Source: an uncultured Bacteroidales bacterium | Lineage (GTDB): Bacteria; Bacteroidota; Bacteroidia; Bacteroidales; CAIXZF01 | Direction of reading: 5' to 3' | NCBI GenBank assembly: GCA_903923925.1 | Contig: CAIXZF010000081.1 | Span: forward strand, 1 to 64,000 | DNA: 64,000 nt | In this document: positions 9,019-18,275 of the stretch, one piece after another | Position numbering within the stretch: the stretch's first letter is position 1 | Layout of the letters: each line of letters begins with the position of its first letter | The notes under the pieces: model-generated | Told to the model about the DNA's origin: nothing | Seen by the model: the letters and a program-made list of their open reading frames with translations, nothing else | Databases searched by the model: none | Translations under genes and position numbers: made by a program

Positions 9019-11478
9019 ATGGCGCTTAAGAGAAAAATTTCAAGTCTGAATGATGAAATGGATATGCGCTTATTTCTTTTTATTCTTAAAAAGAATTTAT
9101 TACCCATTTCAACTATTATTATTATTGCTTTAATCTGTTCTTTTGCATATTTGCGTTACACTCACCCTGTTTATGAAGCTGATGCAATAATTCAGATTAA
9201 TAAAGAGGATGAGACTAATAAAATCCTGAATGTTGCCAATTTGTATGACAATGAAGACGGATTGCAGAAAAAAATTGTGCTTTTACGGTCCAGTATTTTC
9301 CTGCAAAGGGCTTTATCAAAACTTCCTTTGGAGATCAGCTATTTTTTAGAAGGTACGATATTAAGTTTCGAACAGTATAAAACAACACCTTACGTAGTTT
9401 GGGTAAACGTTAAAGATCCTGAAATTTATGGAGTCCCGGTTAAAGTAAAATTTTTAAGCAATAAAAAGTGTACTATTTCTTTTGAATCAACTACATCAGG
9501 ACAACAAGAAAGAGAACTGAACATTAATGACATTGGCTTTTTCAAGGATGTTGATATAAAAGTTTCGCTGAACAATACTTCTTCGGTGACTTCTTCTTCT
9601 GATCAATTGAAAAAAGAATCCTATTATTTTGTTATTGAGAATCCGAGCACTAATTATAAGTTATACTCAAAGCGCCTGGCTACTGTAATTCAGGATGCTG
9701 CTGCGAACACTATCGCAATCAGCCTTCAGGACCGCAATGCAGCAAAAGCATCCGATATTGTTAATACAATAGCCAGAGAATTTCAAATGTATGATGTTGA
9801 GAAAAAACAGGAAAGTTCAAATAATATCATCACTTTTATAAATGATCAGCTTGACCAGCTTAAAGATTCACTTGTAAAATCTGAGGATCAGATTGAAACC
9901 TTTAAGCAGGAGAACAATATCGACTCAATCGTAATAAAAACACTTCCTGAGATAATAATCAGAGTAAATTCTATTGAAGAAGAAGTAGCCAGGCTGGGAA
10001 TTCAGGAACGTGGAATTACAGAAGTTGAGAAGGAGTTAGCCAAATCGCCTCAAATCGACAATTACCGCCTTGTTGCTTTATTGTCAGCCAGTCAGCTGCC
10101 TGGCCAGGTGGTGTCGTTGCTTACTCCCTTACGCGATTTATTGCTAAGCCGTGAGCAACAATTATATTCTGTAACAACCAACAGCGGGCAGATCCATTCT
10201 ATCGACTATCAAATAAATGTTCAGGCAAAAATGATATTGCAAAGTACCCGTTCATTCAGAGAAAAATTAGTTGAAAATAAAATTGAGCTTGATAAGTTAA
10301 TCCTGAAATACAGGGAAGAATTGCTCTCCAATTCAGGCAACTTTAATGCATTGGAGCTAATACGGTTACAAAGAGTTTACAGTATTAACGAACGATACTA
10401 TAATGAGTTAATTGAGAAAAAGGTAAATTATGCAATCGCAAGAGCAGGTTATGTTTCGCAGAACGTAATTCTTAAGAAATCAGAAACACCTGCAAAACCC
10501 GTTTTCCCTTTGCAAGACGAGATCTATATTTTCAGTTTTGCAATTGCACTTTTAATAGGATTTGGAATAATACTTTTCAAATACCTTTTGTATAATGAAA
10601 TAATGACTGTTGGTGACATTGTGAAATACACCGACATACCCGTTCTTGGAGTTGTTCCGCAATACAGTAAATCAATCCCAGGCTCATTATGCGTTGTAGA
10701 AGAGCATCCTAAATCGATTTTTGCTGAATCATTGCGGGCAATCCGAACCAATCTGCAATTTATATCATCATCTGAAGGGCCAAAGGTAATAGCTATCACA
10801 AGTACTGTTTCTGGCGAAGGAAAGACTTTTCTGGCGATTAATCTCGCGGGAATATTATCTTTCTCCGACAAAAAAGTAATAATTATAGACCTGGATTTAA
10901 GAAAACCTAAAATCCACATGGGATTTCATGTTGAGAACAAAAGAGGAATCAGTACAATTTTATCAGGACGCGATGAGCCTTTGTCATGCATTCATAAGAA
11001 TACTATCGCAAATCTTGATTTTATAACAGCTGGTCCGATACCACCAAATCCTTCAGAACTAATCCTTAATGCGCGTTTCGAAATTCTAATTAATCTTCTT
11101 AAAGAACTTTACGATTACATTTTAATCGACAATCCACCGATTGGATTAGTAACAGATTCAATGGAAAGTTTAAAGCTTGCTGATTATCCCATTTATGTAT
11201 TCAAAGCGAATTACAGCAAGAAAACTTTTATTGAAAATGTTGAGCGGCTAAACCAGCAGAGTAACCTGAAGAATCTTGCACTTATTCTTAATTCACAGGA
11301 TACGTTAACTAAAAGTTACGACTACAGGAAAGGCTATGGGTATGGCTATGGGTATGGCTATGGGTACGGCTACGGCTATGGGTATGGGTATGATTACTCA
11401 TATTATGATGAAGAAGAGATGTCATCAAAATTAAACCCAGTAATAAAAAGATTACGGCAATTTTTCAGAAAACATTAA
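9019..11478 (+). CDS. Wzc-like polysaccharide co-polymerase / BY-type tyrosine kinase
   Basis: This 819-aa inner-membrane protein controls chain length and export of surface polysaccharide. It has an N-terminal Wzz domain with a transmembrane helix near residues 30-50 and a long coiled-coil periplasmic region. A second helix lies near 505-525, followed by a cytoplasmic bacterial tyrosine-kinase domain. Walker A is VSGEGKT, Walker A' is IIIDLDLRKPK and Walker B is YILIDNPP. The C-terminal tail, where such kinases autophosphorylate, carries ten consecutive Gly-Tyr dipeptides (residues 772-791) plus five further tyrosines nearby. It follows the Wza-like gene by 2 bases. Confidence 0.93.
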   Translation: MALKRKISSLNDEMDMRLFLFILKKNLLPISTIIIIALICSFAYLRYTHPVYEADAIIQINKEDETNKILNVANLYDNEDGLQKKIVLLRSSIFLQRALSKLPLEISYFLEGTILSFEQYKTTPYVVWVNVKDPEIYGVPVKVKFLSNKKCTISFESTTSGQQERELNINDIGFFKDVDIKVSLNNTSSVTSSSDQLKKESYYFVIENPSTNYKLYSKRLATVIQDAAANTIAISLQDRNAAKASDIVNTIAREFQMYDVEKKQESSNNIITFINDQLDQLKDSLVKSEDQIETFKQENNIDSIVIKTLPEIIIRVNSIEEEVARLGIQERGITEVEKELAKSPQIDNYRLVALLSASQLPGQVVSLLTPLRDLLLSREQQLYSVTTNSGQIHSIDYQINVQAKMILQSTRSFREKLVENKIELDKLILKYREELLSNSGNFNALELIRLQRVYSINERYYNELIEKKVNYAIARAGYVSQNVILKKSETPAKPVFPLQDEIYIFSFAIALLIGFGIILFKYLLYNEIMTVGDIVKYTDIPVLGVVPQYSKSIPGSLCVVEEHPKSIFAESLRAIRTNLQFISSSEGPKVIAITSTVSGEGKTFLAINLAGILSFSDKKVIIIDLDLRKPKIHMGFHVENKRGISTILSGRDEPLSCIHKNTIANLDFITAGPIPPNPSELILNARFEILINLLKELYDYILIDNPPIGLVTDSMESLKLADYPIYVFKANYSKKTFIENVERLNQQSNLKNLALILNSQDTLTKSYDYRKGYGYGYGYGYGYGYGYGYGYDYSYYDEEEMSSKLNPVIKRLRQFFRKH
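11332..11391 (+). repeat. In-frame (Gly-Tyr)10 codon repeat in the kinase tail
   Basis: Ten consecutive 6-base units of the form GGS-TAY encode Gly-Tyr, mostly alternating GGCTAT and GGGTAT. Replication slippage here would change the number of tyrosines in steps of one without breaking the frame. Confidence 0.95.
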
Positions 11479-11488
11479 TAGAAACTTT

Positions 11489-12031
11489 ATGGAAATTATA
11501 AAAACTGAAATTGAAGATGTAAAGCTCATTAAACCGGACGTTTTCAGAGATGCACGCGGGTATTTTTATGAGTCGTATAATAAACCTAAATTTAATGCTC
11601 TTGGAATTGAACTTGACTTTATTCAGGATAACGAATCCTTGTCATCAAAAGGAGTTCTTCGCGGATTGCATTTCCAGGTTCCGCCTTTTGCACAGGGTAA
11701 GCTCATCAGGGTTGTTAAAGGCGCTGTTTTGGATGTAGCTGTTGATTTAAGGAAGAATTCCAAAACTTTTGGAAAATTTGTCTCATTCGAACTTAGCGAA
11801 GAAAACAAATTAGTGTGCTGGATTCCACCAGGGTTTGCGCACGGATTTCTGACATTGCGGGATGAAACAATATTTTCCTATAAATGTACAAACTACTATA
11901 ATAAAGACAGCGAACGCAGCATCAGGTGGAATGATCCCGATATTAACATTGATTGGAATTACCCTGATCCTCTTCTTTCAGATAAGGATCAGATAGCAAT
12001 GTTATTTAAAAATTTTGATTCCCCCTTCTGA
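11489..12031 (+). CDS. rfbC: dTDP-4-dehydrorhamnose 3,5-epimerase (RmlC)
   Basis: This 180-aa cupin epimerase converts dTDP-4-keto-6-deoxyglucose to dTDP-4-keto-rhamnose for surface sugars. The catalytic histidine is in LRGLHFQ, followed by GKLIRVVKGAVLDVAVDLR and WIPPGFAHGFL; the tyrosine and aspartate of the usual active site also appear. Length is typical. The rfbA, rfbB and rfbD partners are not in the window, so the rest of the dTDP-rhamnose pathway must be encoded elsewhere. It starts 10 bases after the tyrosine kinase and is probably co-transcribed. Confidence 0.94.
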   Translation: MEIIKTEIEDVKLIKPDVFRDARGYFYESYNKPKFNALGIELDFIQDNESLSSKGVLRGLHFQVPPFAQGKLIRVVKGAVLDVAVDLRKNSKTFGKFVSFELSEENKLVCWIPPGFAHGFLTLRDETIFSYKCTNYYNKDSERSIRWNDPDINIDWNYPDPLLSDKDQIAMLFKNFDSPF

Positions 12032-12077
12032 TACTCTTTAAATATTTACGAACTTTGCATTTTTACACACAAGAAGT

Positions 12078-13145
12078 ATGTATGACCTGAACGTGACATT
12101 ATGGATATCGTATGTAATATTCATTATTGTAACATTTTGTTTTTCATTACTCACCAACTTCTTGTTTCTCAGGTTTGTGCGCACATTGGGAATTAGAAAC
12201 TCAGATCCTAAACTAATCAGATGGAGCGCTGAAGCTAAGCCATCACTTGGTGGAATGACATTCTTTATAACCTTTCTTTTCTCAGTTTCGGCGTATTCTT
12301 TTATATTCGAACAAAACGATTATTTCCGAAACCCTCAATCAATAGGTATTATAATTGCATGCACTATTGGCTTTCTAATGGGTTTGCATGATGATGCATA
12401 TAATACCAAAGTAAGCATAAAGCTTTTTACCCAAATCGCCTGCGGAATAATCCTGATTTCTACAGGAACTTACATTAACATTACTGATAATCAGATAATT
12501 AATTACATAATTACGATTTTTTGGGTAGTCGGGATAATGAATTCGTTGAATATGCTTGATAACATGGATGCAATTTCAGCTCTGGTTTCGCTTTTCATTA
12601 TACTTACTGCAATTATTTCTTTGTTTCTTAAAAATGATTACCATAATCCATACTCATTGTTATTGTTAGGAATTCTTGCAGCAATCGGGGCATTTCTAAT
12701 CTATAACTGGCATCCTTCTAAAATGATAATGGGCGATACCGGAAGTCAGTTTCTCGGAATTTTATTGGCAGTTATCGGAATTTTATACTTCTGGAATGCT
12801 GATAAGCCAGAAGAACCTGTGATCGCTTTCAAACAAATCATGATTGTAATGACCCTATACTCTTTATTGTTAATAGACACTTCCACTGTCTTCATTAAGC
12901 GTATTATAGCAGGAGGCTCACCTTTTGTGGGTGGGAAAGATCATACAACTCATCATCTGTCGTACCTCGGTTTAACCGACAGGCAAGTTGCTTATGCATT
13001 TATCCTGTTAAGCATCTTCTCAATGTTAATTACAATAAGTTTGCAATTCTGGATAGTATGGTCAACAATGCTTGGCATCTCACTGCTTATCTATTTTTTT
13101 ACGTTGTTCGGGGCGCTCTTCTATATTGCTAACCTTAACAAATAA
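12078..13145 (+). CDS. WecA/TagO-like polyprenyl-phosphate phosphoglycosyltransferase
   Basis: This 355-aa polytopic membrane protein of the MraY/WecA superfamily has about ten hydrophobic segments. Key motifs are LGGMTFF near the N-terminus, LHDDAYNT (cytoplasmic acidic pair), NMLDNMDA, the MIMGDTGSQF loop and KDHTTHHLSYLG. These enzymes transfer a sugar-1-phosphate onto undecaprenyl phosphate, the first membrane step of capsule, O-antigen or teichoic-type glycan assembly. The gene lies 46 bases after rfbC. The box GAACTTTG at 12050-12057 is one mismatch from a -7 promoter, so independent initiation is possible. Confidence 0.9.
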   Translation: MYDLNVTLWISYVIFIIVTFCFSLLTNFLFLRFVRTLGIRNSDPKLIRWSAEAKPSLGGMTFFITFLFSVSAYSFIFEQNDYFRNPQSIGIIIACTIGFLMGLHDDAYNTKVSIKLFTQIACGIILISTGTYINITDNQIINYIITIFWVVGIMNSLNMLDNMDAISALVSLFIILTAIISLFLKNDYHNPYSLLLLGILAAIGAFLIYNWHPSKMIMGDTGSQFLGILLAVIGILYFWNADKPEEPVIAFKQIMIVMTLYSLLLIDTSTVFIKRIIAGGSPFVGGKDHTTHHLSYLGLTDRQVAYAFILLSIFSMLITISLQFWIVWSTMLGISLLIYFFTLFGALFYIANLNK

Positions 13146-13174
13146 TTATTCTCCAGACTTTCCGTTGTGACATT

Positions 13175-14158
13175 ATGAAATATAAAATCTATATCTGGCT
13201 TCCTTCAGTCGTAATAATTGCGATATCAATAGTATTCATTTTTTCAAAATGGAAAATGGGGATAAGTGATTCTGAATATTCGGAAGCTGTTTCGCATAAT
13301 CTGAAAGCTATTGCGCTCGACATCCCAGTTAATCAGGACTTTGCCGGAGAAAAAGTTCCAATGGATATGTTCTATGTGAGGGAAGCTTTCGACAGGGAAT
13401 TAATAACCAATGTTTACTGGCATTCATCAACCTTATTTATGTTGAAAAGGGCAAACAGATATTTCCCGGTAATCGAACCAATTCTGGCAAAAAATAACAT
13501 TCCTGACGATTTCAAGTATATTGTATTGGCAGAAAGCAACTTAACAAATACTCAGTCTCCCTCTGGAGCTGTTGGGTACTGGCAGTTTCTTAAAGCCACC
13601 GGACAAATGTATGGTTTAGAAATAAATGATGAGATTGATGAACGCTATAACCTGGAAAAATCGACTGAGGCAGCATGCAAATATTTGTCCGATTCGTACA
13701 GAACCTATAAGAACTGGACTTTAACTGCTGCATCATATAATTCAGGGCCTGATAATATCAGTAAACCGATGGCGGCACAACAGGAAAGCAGTTTTTATGA
13801 TTTGTTGCTGAATCCCGAAACATCAAGGTATATTTACAGAATACTGGCAATAAAAGAAGTTTTTGCTGATCCTGCAAAATATGGATTTCATTACAGATCC
13901 AAGGACCTTTACCCTGAGATTCCATGTAAAAAGATTGCTATTGATTCCGGAATCCGCGACCTGGCTGCTTTTGCCAGGCTACAGGGAATAAACTATAAAA
14001 TATTGAAGGAATTTAATCCATGGTTGAGAAAGAGTTTTCTCACGAATAAAAGCAAAAAAGTATATATTCTTGATATCCCGAATCGCAATGATTTATTATA
14101 CAGTACTATTTTAAAGTCCGACAGTTTACAAGATTTAAAACTTCAACCTAATAAATAA
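13175..14158 (+). CDS. Lytic transglycosylase (SLT domain, MltD-like)
   Basis: This 327-aa protein has one N-terminal hydrophobic segment (residues 7-25) and is probably periplasmic and membrane anchored. The SLT catalytic region contains the glutamate in VLAESN, then SPSGAVGYWQFL and AASYNSGPDNI. A C-terminal segment around GINYKILKEFNPWL resembles a LysM-type wall-binding unit. Enzymes of this class cleave peptidoglycan with formation of anhydromuropeptides. It sits downstream of the polysaccharide genes and 15 bases before uvrA; a role in opening the wall for glycan export is inference only. Confidence 0.88.
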   Translation: MKYKIYIWLPSVVIIAISIVFIFSKWKMGISDSEYSEAVSHNLKAIALDIPVNQDFAGEKVPMDMFYVREAFDRELITNVYWHSSTLFMLKRANRYFPVIEPILAKNNIPDDFKYIVLAESNLTNTQSPSGAVGYWQFLKATGQMYGLEINDEIDERYNLEKSTEAACKYLSDSYRTYKNWTLTAASYNSGPDNISKPMAAQQESSFYDLLLNPETSRYIYRILAIKEVFADPAKYGFHYRSKDLYPEIPCKKIAIDSGIRDLAAFARLQGINYKILKEFNPWLRKSFLTNKSKKVYILDIPNRNDLLYSTILKSDSLQDLKLQPNK

Positions 14159-14173
14159 TCGGGAAGATAAAAG

Positions 14174-17059
14174 ATGAGGAAAGATTTTTATGAAATGATT
14201 GAAGTTCCTGAAGGGAATCCGATGCCAGAGGGAGAAGGAACTGATTTCATTGAAATATATGGAGCCAGGGCCCATAATCTTCAGAATATTGACTTAGCAA
14301 TTCCAAGGAATAAATTAGTAGTCATAACAGGACTAAGCGGCAGCGGGAAATCGTCCTTAGCATTCGATACTATTTTTGCAGAAGGGCAGCGAAGGTACAT
14401 TGAAACTTTTTCGGCATATGCCAGACAATTTCTCGGAAACCTTGAACGCCCGGAAGTTGACAAGATAACGGGTCTTAGTCCAGTAATTTCCATTGAACAG
14501 AAATCTGTAAACAGAAACCCAAGATCAACTGTTGGCACAATAACTGAAATTTACGACTTTATGCGTTTGCTTTATGCAAGAATAGCAGATGCATATTCCT
14601 ATGAAACTGGCGAAAAAATGGTCAGGTATTCTGAAGCACAAATCGTGCAGATGATTCTGGAGCACTACAGGTCCAATACGATCAGCCTGATGGCTCCTGT
14701 GGTGAAAGGACGCAAAGGACATTACAGGGAGCTTTTTGAACAGGTCAGAAAACAAGGTTTCCTAAAGGTTCGTATCGACGGAGAAATCAGGGAAATCTCC
14801 TTCGGATTGCAGGTCGACAGGTATAAAATTCACGATATTGAGATTGTAATTGACAAAATAAACGTTACCAAAGATTCTGCAAAACGGGTTAATGATTCCG
14901 TTCAGCTTGCAATGAAACATGGCAAAGGAAGTTTGCTCGTACTCGACCATATCACCAATGATGTCAGGCATTTCAGCCGCCATTTAATGTGTCCGACAAC
15001 TGGCATTGCCTATGAAGAACCGGAACCTAATAACTTTTCATTTAATTCGCCCTATGGTTCCTGCCCATCATGCAATGGACTGGGAAGTATTGCTGAAGTG
15101 GATCTTGCAAAGATTATTCCAGATAAAAAACGGAGTATCCGGGGAGGTGGAATTGAACCTATCGGCGAATATAAGAACAACTGGATTTTCAGACAACTGG
15201 AAGCAATCGGCGAAAAGCACGGCTTTAATCTCGATACTCCCATTGAAGAAATGCAGGAAAAAGCTGTTAATACAATATTATATGGCAGCGATGAAGTTTT
15301 AAAGATAAAAAATGAGGTTCTGGGCGTAACATCCTCGTATTCGCTGAATTTCGAAGGTATTGTAAGCTTCATTATTCATCAGAATACCGATTCTGCACCA
15401 AAAGGAATTCAGAAATGGGCAAGTGGTTTTATGCACAAAAAAGTATGCCCTGAATGCAGTGGCAGCAGGCTGCGAAAAGAGTCTCTTTATTTTAAAATTG
15501 GCGATAAAAATATTTCAGAATTGTCGCGCATGGATCCGGTTGCTCTTTTCAAATGGTTCGACACAATTGAAATGGATCTTGATGAGCGAAAGCAGGTAAT
15601 ATCTCATGAAATTATCCGTGAAATAAAAACGAGACTCAACTTTCTGCTTGAAGTGGGGCTTGATTATTTATCAATCGACCGGCCAGCAACGAGTTTGTCG
15701 GGTGGCGAATCTCAGAGAATCAGGCTGGCAACGCAGATTGGCTCTCAACTAATGGGTGTATTGTATATTCTCGACGAGCCGAGTATTGGATTGCACCAAA
15801 GAGACAATGTGCGGCTGATACATGCTCTCAAAGATTTACGCGATATCGGCAACTCCATCATTGTAGTTGAACACGACGAAGAAACCATGCTGGCAGCCGA
15901 TTACCTTGTAGATATCGGACCAGGTGCAGGAGTTCATGGAGGCAGAATCGTAGCCAGCGGAAAGCCAGCAGATTTACTGGCAAATGGAGACACAGTTACC
16001 TGTCAGTATCTGCGGGGAGAGAAGAAAATTCTGGTTCCTAAAAAGCGGAGAAAGGGAAATGGAAGTAAATTAAGTTTACTTGGTGCCAGCGGCAACAATC
16101 TTAAAAACGTTAATCTTCAGCTTCCCCTGGGGATGTTTATTTGTATTACCGGCGTTTCAGGAAGTGGTAAATCATCGCTTATAAACGAAACTCTGTATCC
16201 GATTTTAAGCACTCATTTTTTCAGGTCAGAAACCAAACCATTGCAGTATAAGAAGATTGAAGGTTTGAAAAATATTGATAAGGTTATCGAGATTGATCAA
16301 TCACCAATCGGCAGAACTCCCAGGTCGAATCCTGCAACGTATACCGGTGTTTTTGACGATATCCGCAAGCTGTTTGCCATGGTTCCTGAAGCTAAAATAC
16401 GGGGATATTTACCAGGGCGTTTCTCGTTTAATGTTAAAGGTGGCCGCTGCGAAACCTGCAGCGGGGCTGGAATCCGGCTGATTGAGATGAATTTCCTCCC
16501 TGATGTTCAGGTTGGATGTGAAACATGTAATGGAAGAAGATACAACAGAGAAACCCTTGAAGTCAGATACAAAGGGAAGACGATTAACGATGTTCTGGAC
16601 ATGACAATTGAAGAGGCTGTTGGCTTTTTTGAAAACATCCCGTCAATTCTGATAAAAATAAAAACATTAAACGAAGTTGGACTAGGTTATATAACTCTCG
16701 GACAACAATCTACAACGCTCTCAGGTGGAGAAGCCCAACGTGTAAAACTAGCTACCGAACTTTCAAAAAAGGACACCGGAAATACACTTTATATTCTGGA
16801 TGAGCCTACAACAGGACTGCATTTCGAAGATGTAAATGTATTGTTACATGTTCTTAATCAACTTGTTGAAAAAGGCAATACTGTGGTGGTTATTGAACAC
16901 AATATGGATGTAATTAAAGTCGCAGACTATATAATTGATCTTGGTCCGGAAGGTGGCGAAAGAGGAGGCACAATCTTATGTGAAGGTACTCCTGAGGTAA
17001 TTGCAAAATCCAAAGTTGGATTTACTGCATCATTCCTAGCACAGGCGCTGAAAAGATAA
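14174..17059 (+). CDS. uvrA: Excinuclease ABC subunit A
   Basis: This 961-aa DNA-damage sensor of nucleotide excision repair has two ABC ATPase halves. The first has Walker A GLSGSGKSSL and signature LSGGESQRIRLA. The second has Walker A GVSGSGKSSL and signature LSGGEAQRVKLA. Zinc-finger CxxC pairs appear (CPSCNG with CPECSG; CETCSG with CETCNG). Length fits the family. It starts 15 bases after the lytic transglycosylase and ends 18 bases before the LOG gene, so it probably belongs to the same long transcription unit. No uvrB or uvrC is nearby. Confidence 0.98.
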   Translation: MRKDFYEMIEVPEGNPMPEGEGTDFIEIYGARAHNLQNIDLAIPRNKLVVITGLSGSGKSSLAFDTIFAEGQRRYIETFSAYARQFLGNLERPEVDKITGLSPVISIEQKSVNRNPRSTVGTITEIYDFMRLLYARIADAYSYETGEKMVRYSEAQIVQMILEHYRSNTISLMAPVVKGRKGHYRELFEQVRKQGFLKVRIDGEIREISFGLQVDRYKIHDIEIVIDKINVTKDSAKRVNDSVQLAMKHGKGSLLVLDHITNDVRHFSRHLMCPTTGIAYEEPEPNNFSFNSPYGSCPSCNGLGSIAEVDLAKIIPDKKRSIRGGGIEPIGEYKNNWIFRQLEAIGEKHGFNLDTPIEEMQEKAVNTILYGSDEVLKIKNEVLGVTSSYSLNFEGIVSFIIHQNTDSAPKGIQKWASGFMHKKVCPECSGSRLRKESLYFKIGDKNISELSRMDPVALFKWFDTIEMDLDERKQVISHEIIREIKTRLNFLLEVGLDYLSIDRPATSLSGGESQRIRLATQIGSQLMGVLYILDEPSIGLHQRDNVRLIHALKDLRDIGNSIIVVEHDEETMLAADYLVDIGPGAGVHGGRIVASGKPADLLANGDTVTCQYLRGEKKILVPKKRRKGNGSKLSLLGASGNNLKNVNLQLPLGMFICITGVSGSGKSSLINETLYPILSTHFFRSETKPLQYKKIEGLKNIDKVIEIDQSPIGRTPRSNPATYTGVFDDIRKLFAMVPEAKIRGYLPGRFSFNVKGGRCETCSGAGIRLIEMNFLPDVQVGCETCNGRRYNRETLEVRYKGKTINDVLDMTIEEAVGFFENIPSILIKIKTLNEVGLGYITLGQQSTTLSGGEAQRVKLATELSKKDTGNTLYILDEPTTGLHFEDVNVLLHVLNQLVEKGNTVVVIEHNMDVIKVADYIIDLGPEGGERGGTILCEGTPEVIAKSKVGFTASFLAQALKR

Positions 17060-17077
17060 TATTAAATACAAATCACT

Positions 17078-17806
17078 ATGTTTGCTAACGACTCAAATAC
17101 CCATAATGAGGATGATTTAATCCGCCAGGCATTTACACCAAAAGACTGGACTGAAATAAAATCGACAGATTCCTGGGACGTCTTTAAAATCATGGCTGAA
17201 TTAGTTCAGGGATTTGAAAAATTAGCCAAAATAGGACCCTGCGTTACAGTATTTGGTTCAGCGAGGTCGAAACAGGGAACCAAATATTACAAAACTGCTG
17301 AAAAAATCGCATACTTGCTTACAGCCAAAGGCTTTGGTATAATAAGTGGCGGTGGTCCCGGTATTATGGAGGCAGCAAATAAAGGAGCTTACTTTTCTGG
17401 TGGTAAATCGGTAGGACTAAATATAATGTTGCCTCATGAACAATCATCAAACCAATTTATTGACAAAGATAAACTTATCACTTTTGAATACTTTTTTGTA
17501 AGGAAAGTAATGTTTATGAAATACAGTCAGGGCTATATTGTGATGCCTGGCGGTTTCGGAACACTCGACGAAATGTTTGAAGCGGTAACCCTGATCCAAA
17601 CCCATAAGATGGTAAACTTTCCAATAGTTCTTGTTGGCAGGGATTACTGGACTGGTTTGATCGACTGGCTTAAAGCCCAGCTGCTTGGCGAAGGAAACAT
17701 TACAGAAAACGACCTTAACATTTTCTGTATTGTAGATACTGCTGAAGAAGCTGTGGAAACAATAGAAAAGTTCTATAACAATTATGCGCTAAAACCCAAT
17801 TTTTAA
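17078..17806 (+). CDS. LOG family protein (TIGR00730-type nucleotide phosphoribohydrolase fold)
   Basis: This 242-aa Rossmann-fold protein carries GGGPGIMEAANKGA and the diagnostic PGGFGTLDEMFE. Related LOG proteins hydrolyse cytokinin ribotides or AMP-like nucleotides at the N-glycosidic bond. The older label lysine decarboxylase is misleading. The N-terminal ~45 residues before VTVFGSAR are poorly conserved in my reading. It is located 18 bases after uvrA and 19 bases before the retropepsin-like gene. The physiological substrate cannot be told from sequence. Confidence 0.9.
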   Translation: MFANDSNTHNEDDLIRQAFTPKDWTEIKSTDSWDVFKIMAELVQGFEKLAKIGPCVTVFGSARSKQGTKYYKTAEKIAYLLTAKGFGIISGGGPGIMEAANKGAYFSGGKSVGLNIMLPHEQSSNQFIDKDKLITFEYFFVRKVMFMKYSQGYIVMPGGFGTLDEMFEAVTLIQTHKMVNFPIVLVGRDYWTGLIDWLKAQLLGEGNITENDLNIFCIVDTAEEAVETIEKFYNNYALKPNF

Positions 17807-17825
17807 TATCCTCAAACCAATCATT

Positions 17826-18275
17826 ATGATATCTATCCTGCCCTTGCAGCTTCTGCAGGTTGAGTCTGACGGCTGCCACCTGATGTGTGAAGCAGAAGTT
17901 GAAGGCAGAAAAATAAATATGCTGATAGACACCGGAGCTTCGCGAACAGTCTTTGATAGCATCAGCCTGCAAAAATCGCTTGGAATAGACATTACAACAT
18001 TGCAAAGCAACGAACGACTTTCGGCCGGCATAGGTACAACTAGCCTTGAAAGCCTCTTCCTCCAGATTGAATCCTTCAAGATTGGAGAAGTTTTGATTTC
18101 TGATTATCAGGCCGTTCTCATTGATCTTGGCCAGGTTAATACCATGTACACTTCGCTGGGACTCCCGGCAATTGAAGGGGTTCTTGGTGGTGATTTACTT
18201 ATATCGATGAGGGCAGTTATTGACTACAGATTAATGACAATGAAACTAAGAAAACCACGCAAAGCGCTACCGTAA
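17826..18275 (+). CDS. Retropepsin-like aspartic protease
   Basis: This 149-aa single-domain protein has the catalytic triad-like motif LIDTGASRTVFD near residue 38. A second half-motif, EGVLGGDLL, followed by a hydrophobic strand, is the arrangement of dimeric pepsin-fold proteases. No signal peptide or transmembrane segment is evident, so it is probably cytoplasmic. The substrate is unknown. It overlaps the convergent T9SS gene by 9 bases at their 3' ends. Its active-site motif is intact, in contrast to the related-looking domain at the end of the OmpA-family protein about 12 kb downstream. Confidence 0.85.
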   Translation: MISILPLQLLQVESDGCHLMCEAEVEGRKINMLIDTGASRTVFDSISLQKSLGIDITTLQSNERLSAGIGTTSLESLFLQIESFKIGEVLISDYQAVLIDLGQVNTMYTSLGLPAIEGVLGGDLLISMRAVIDYRLMTMKLRKPRKALP

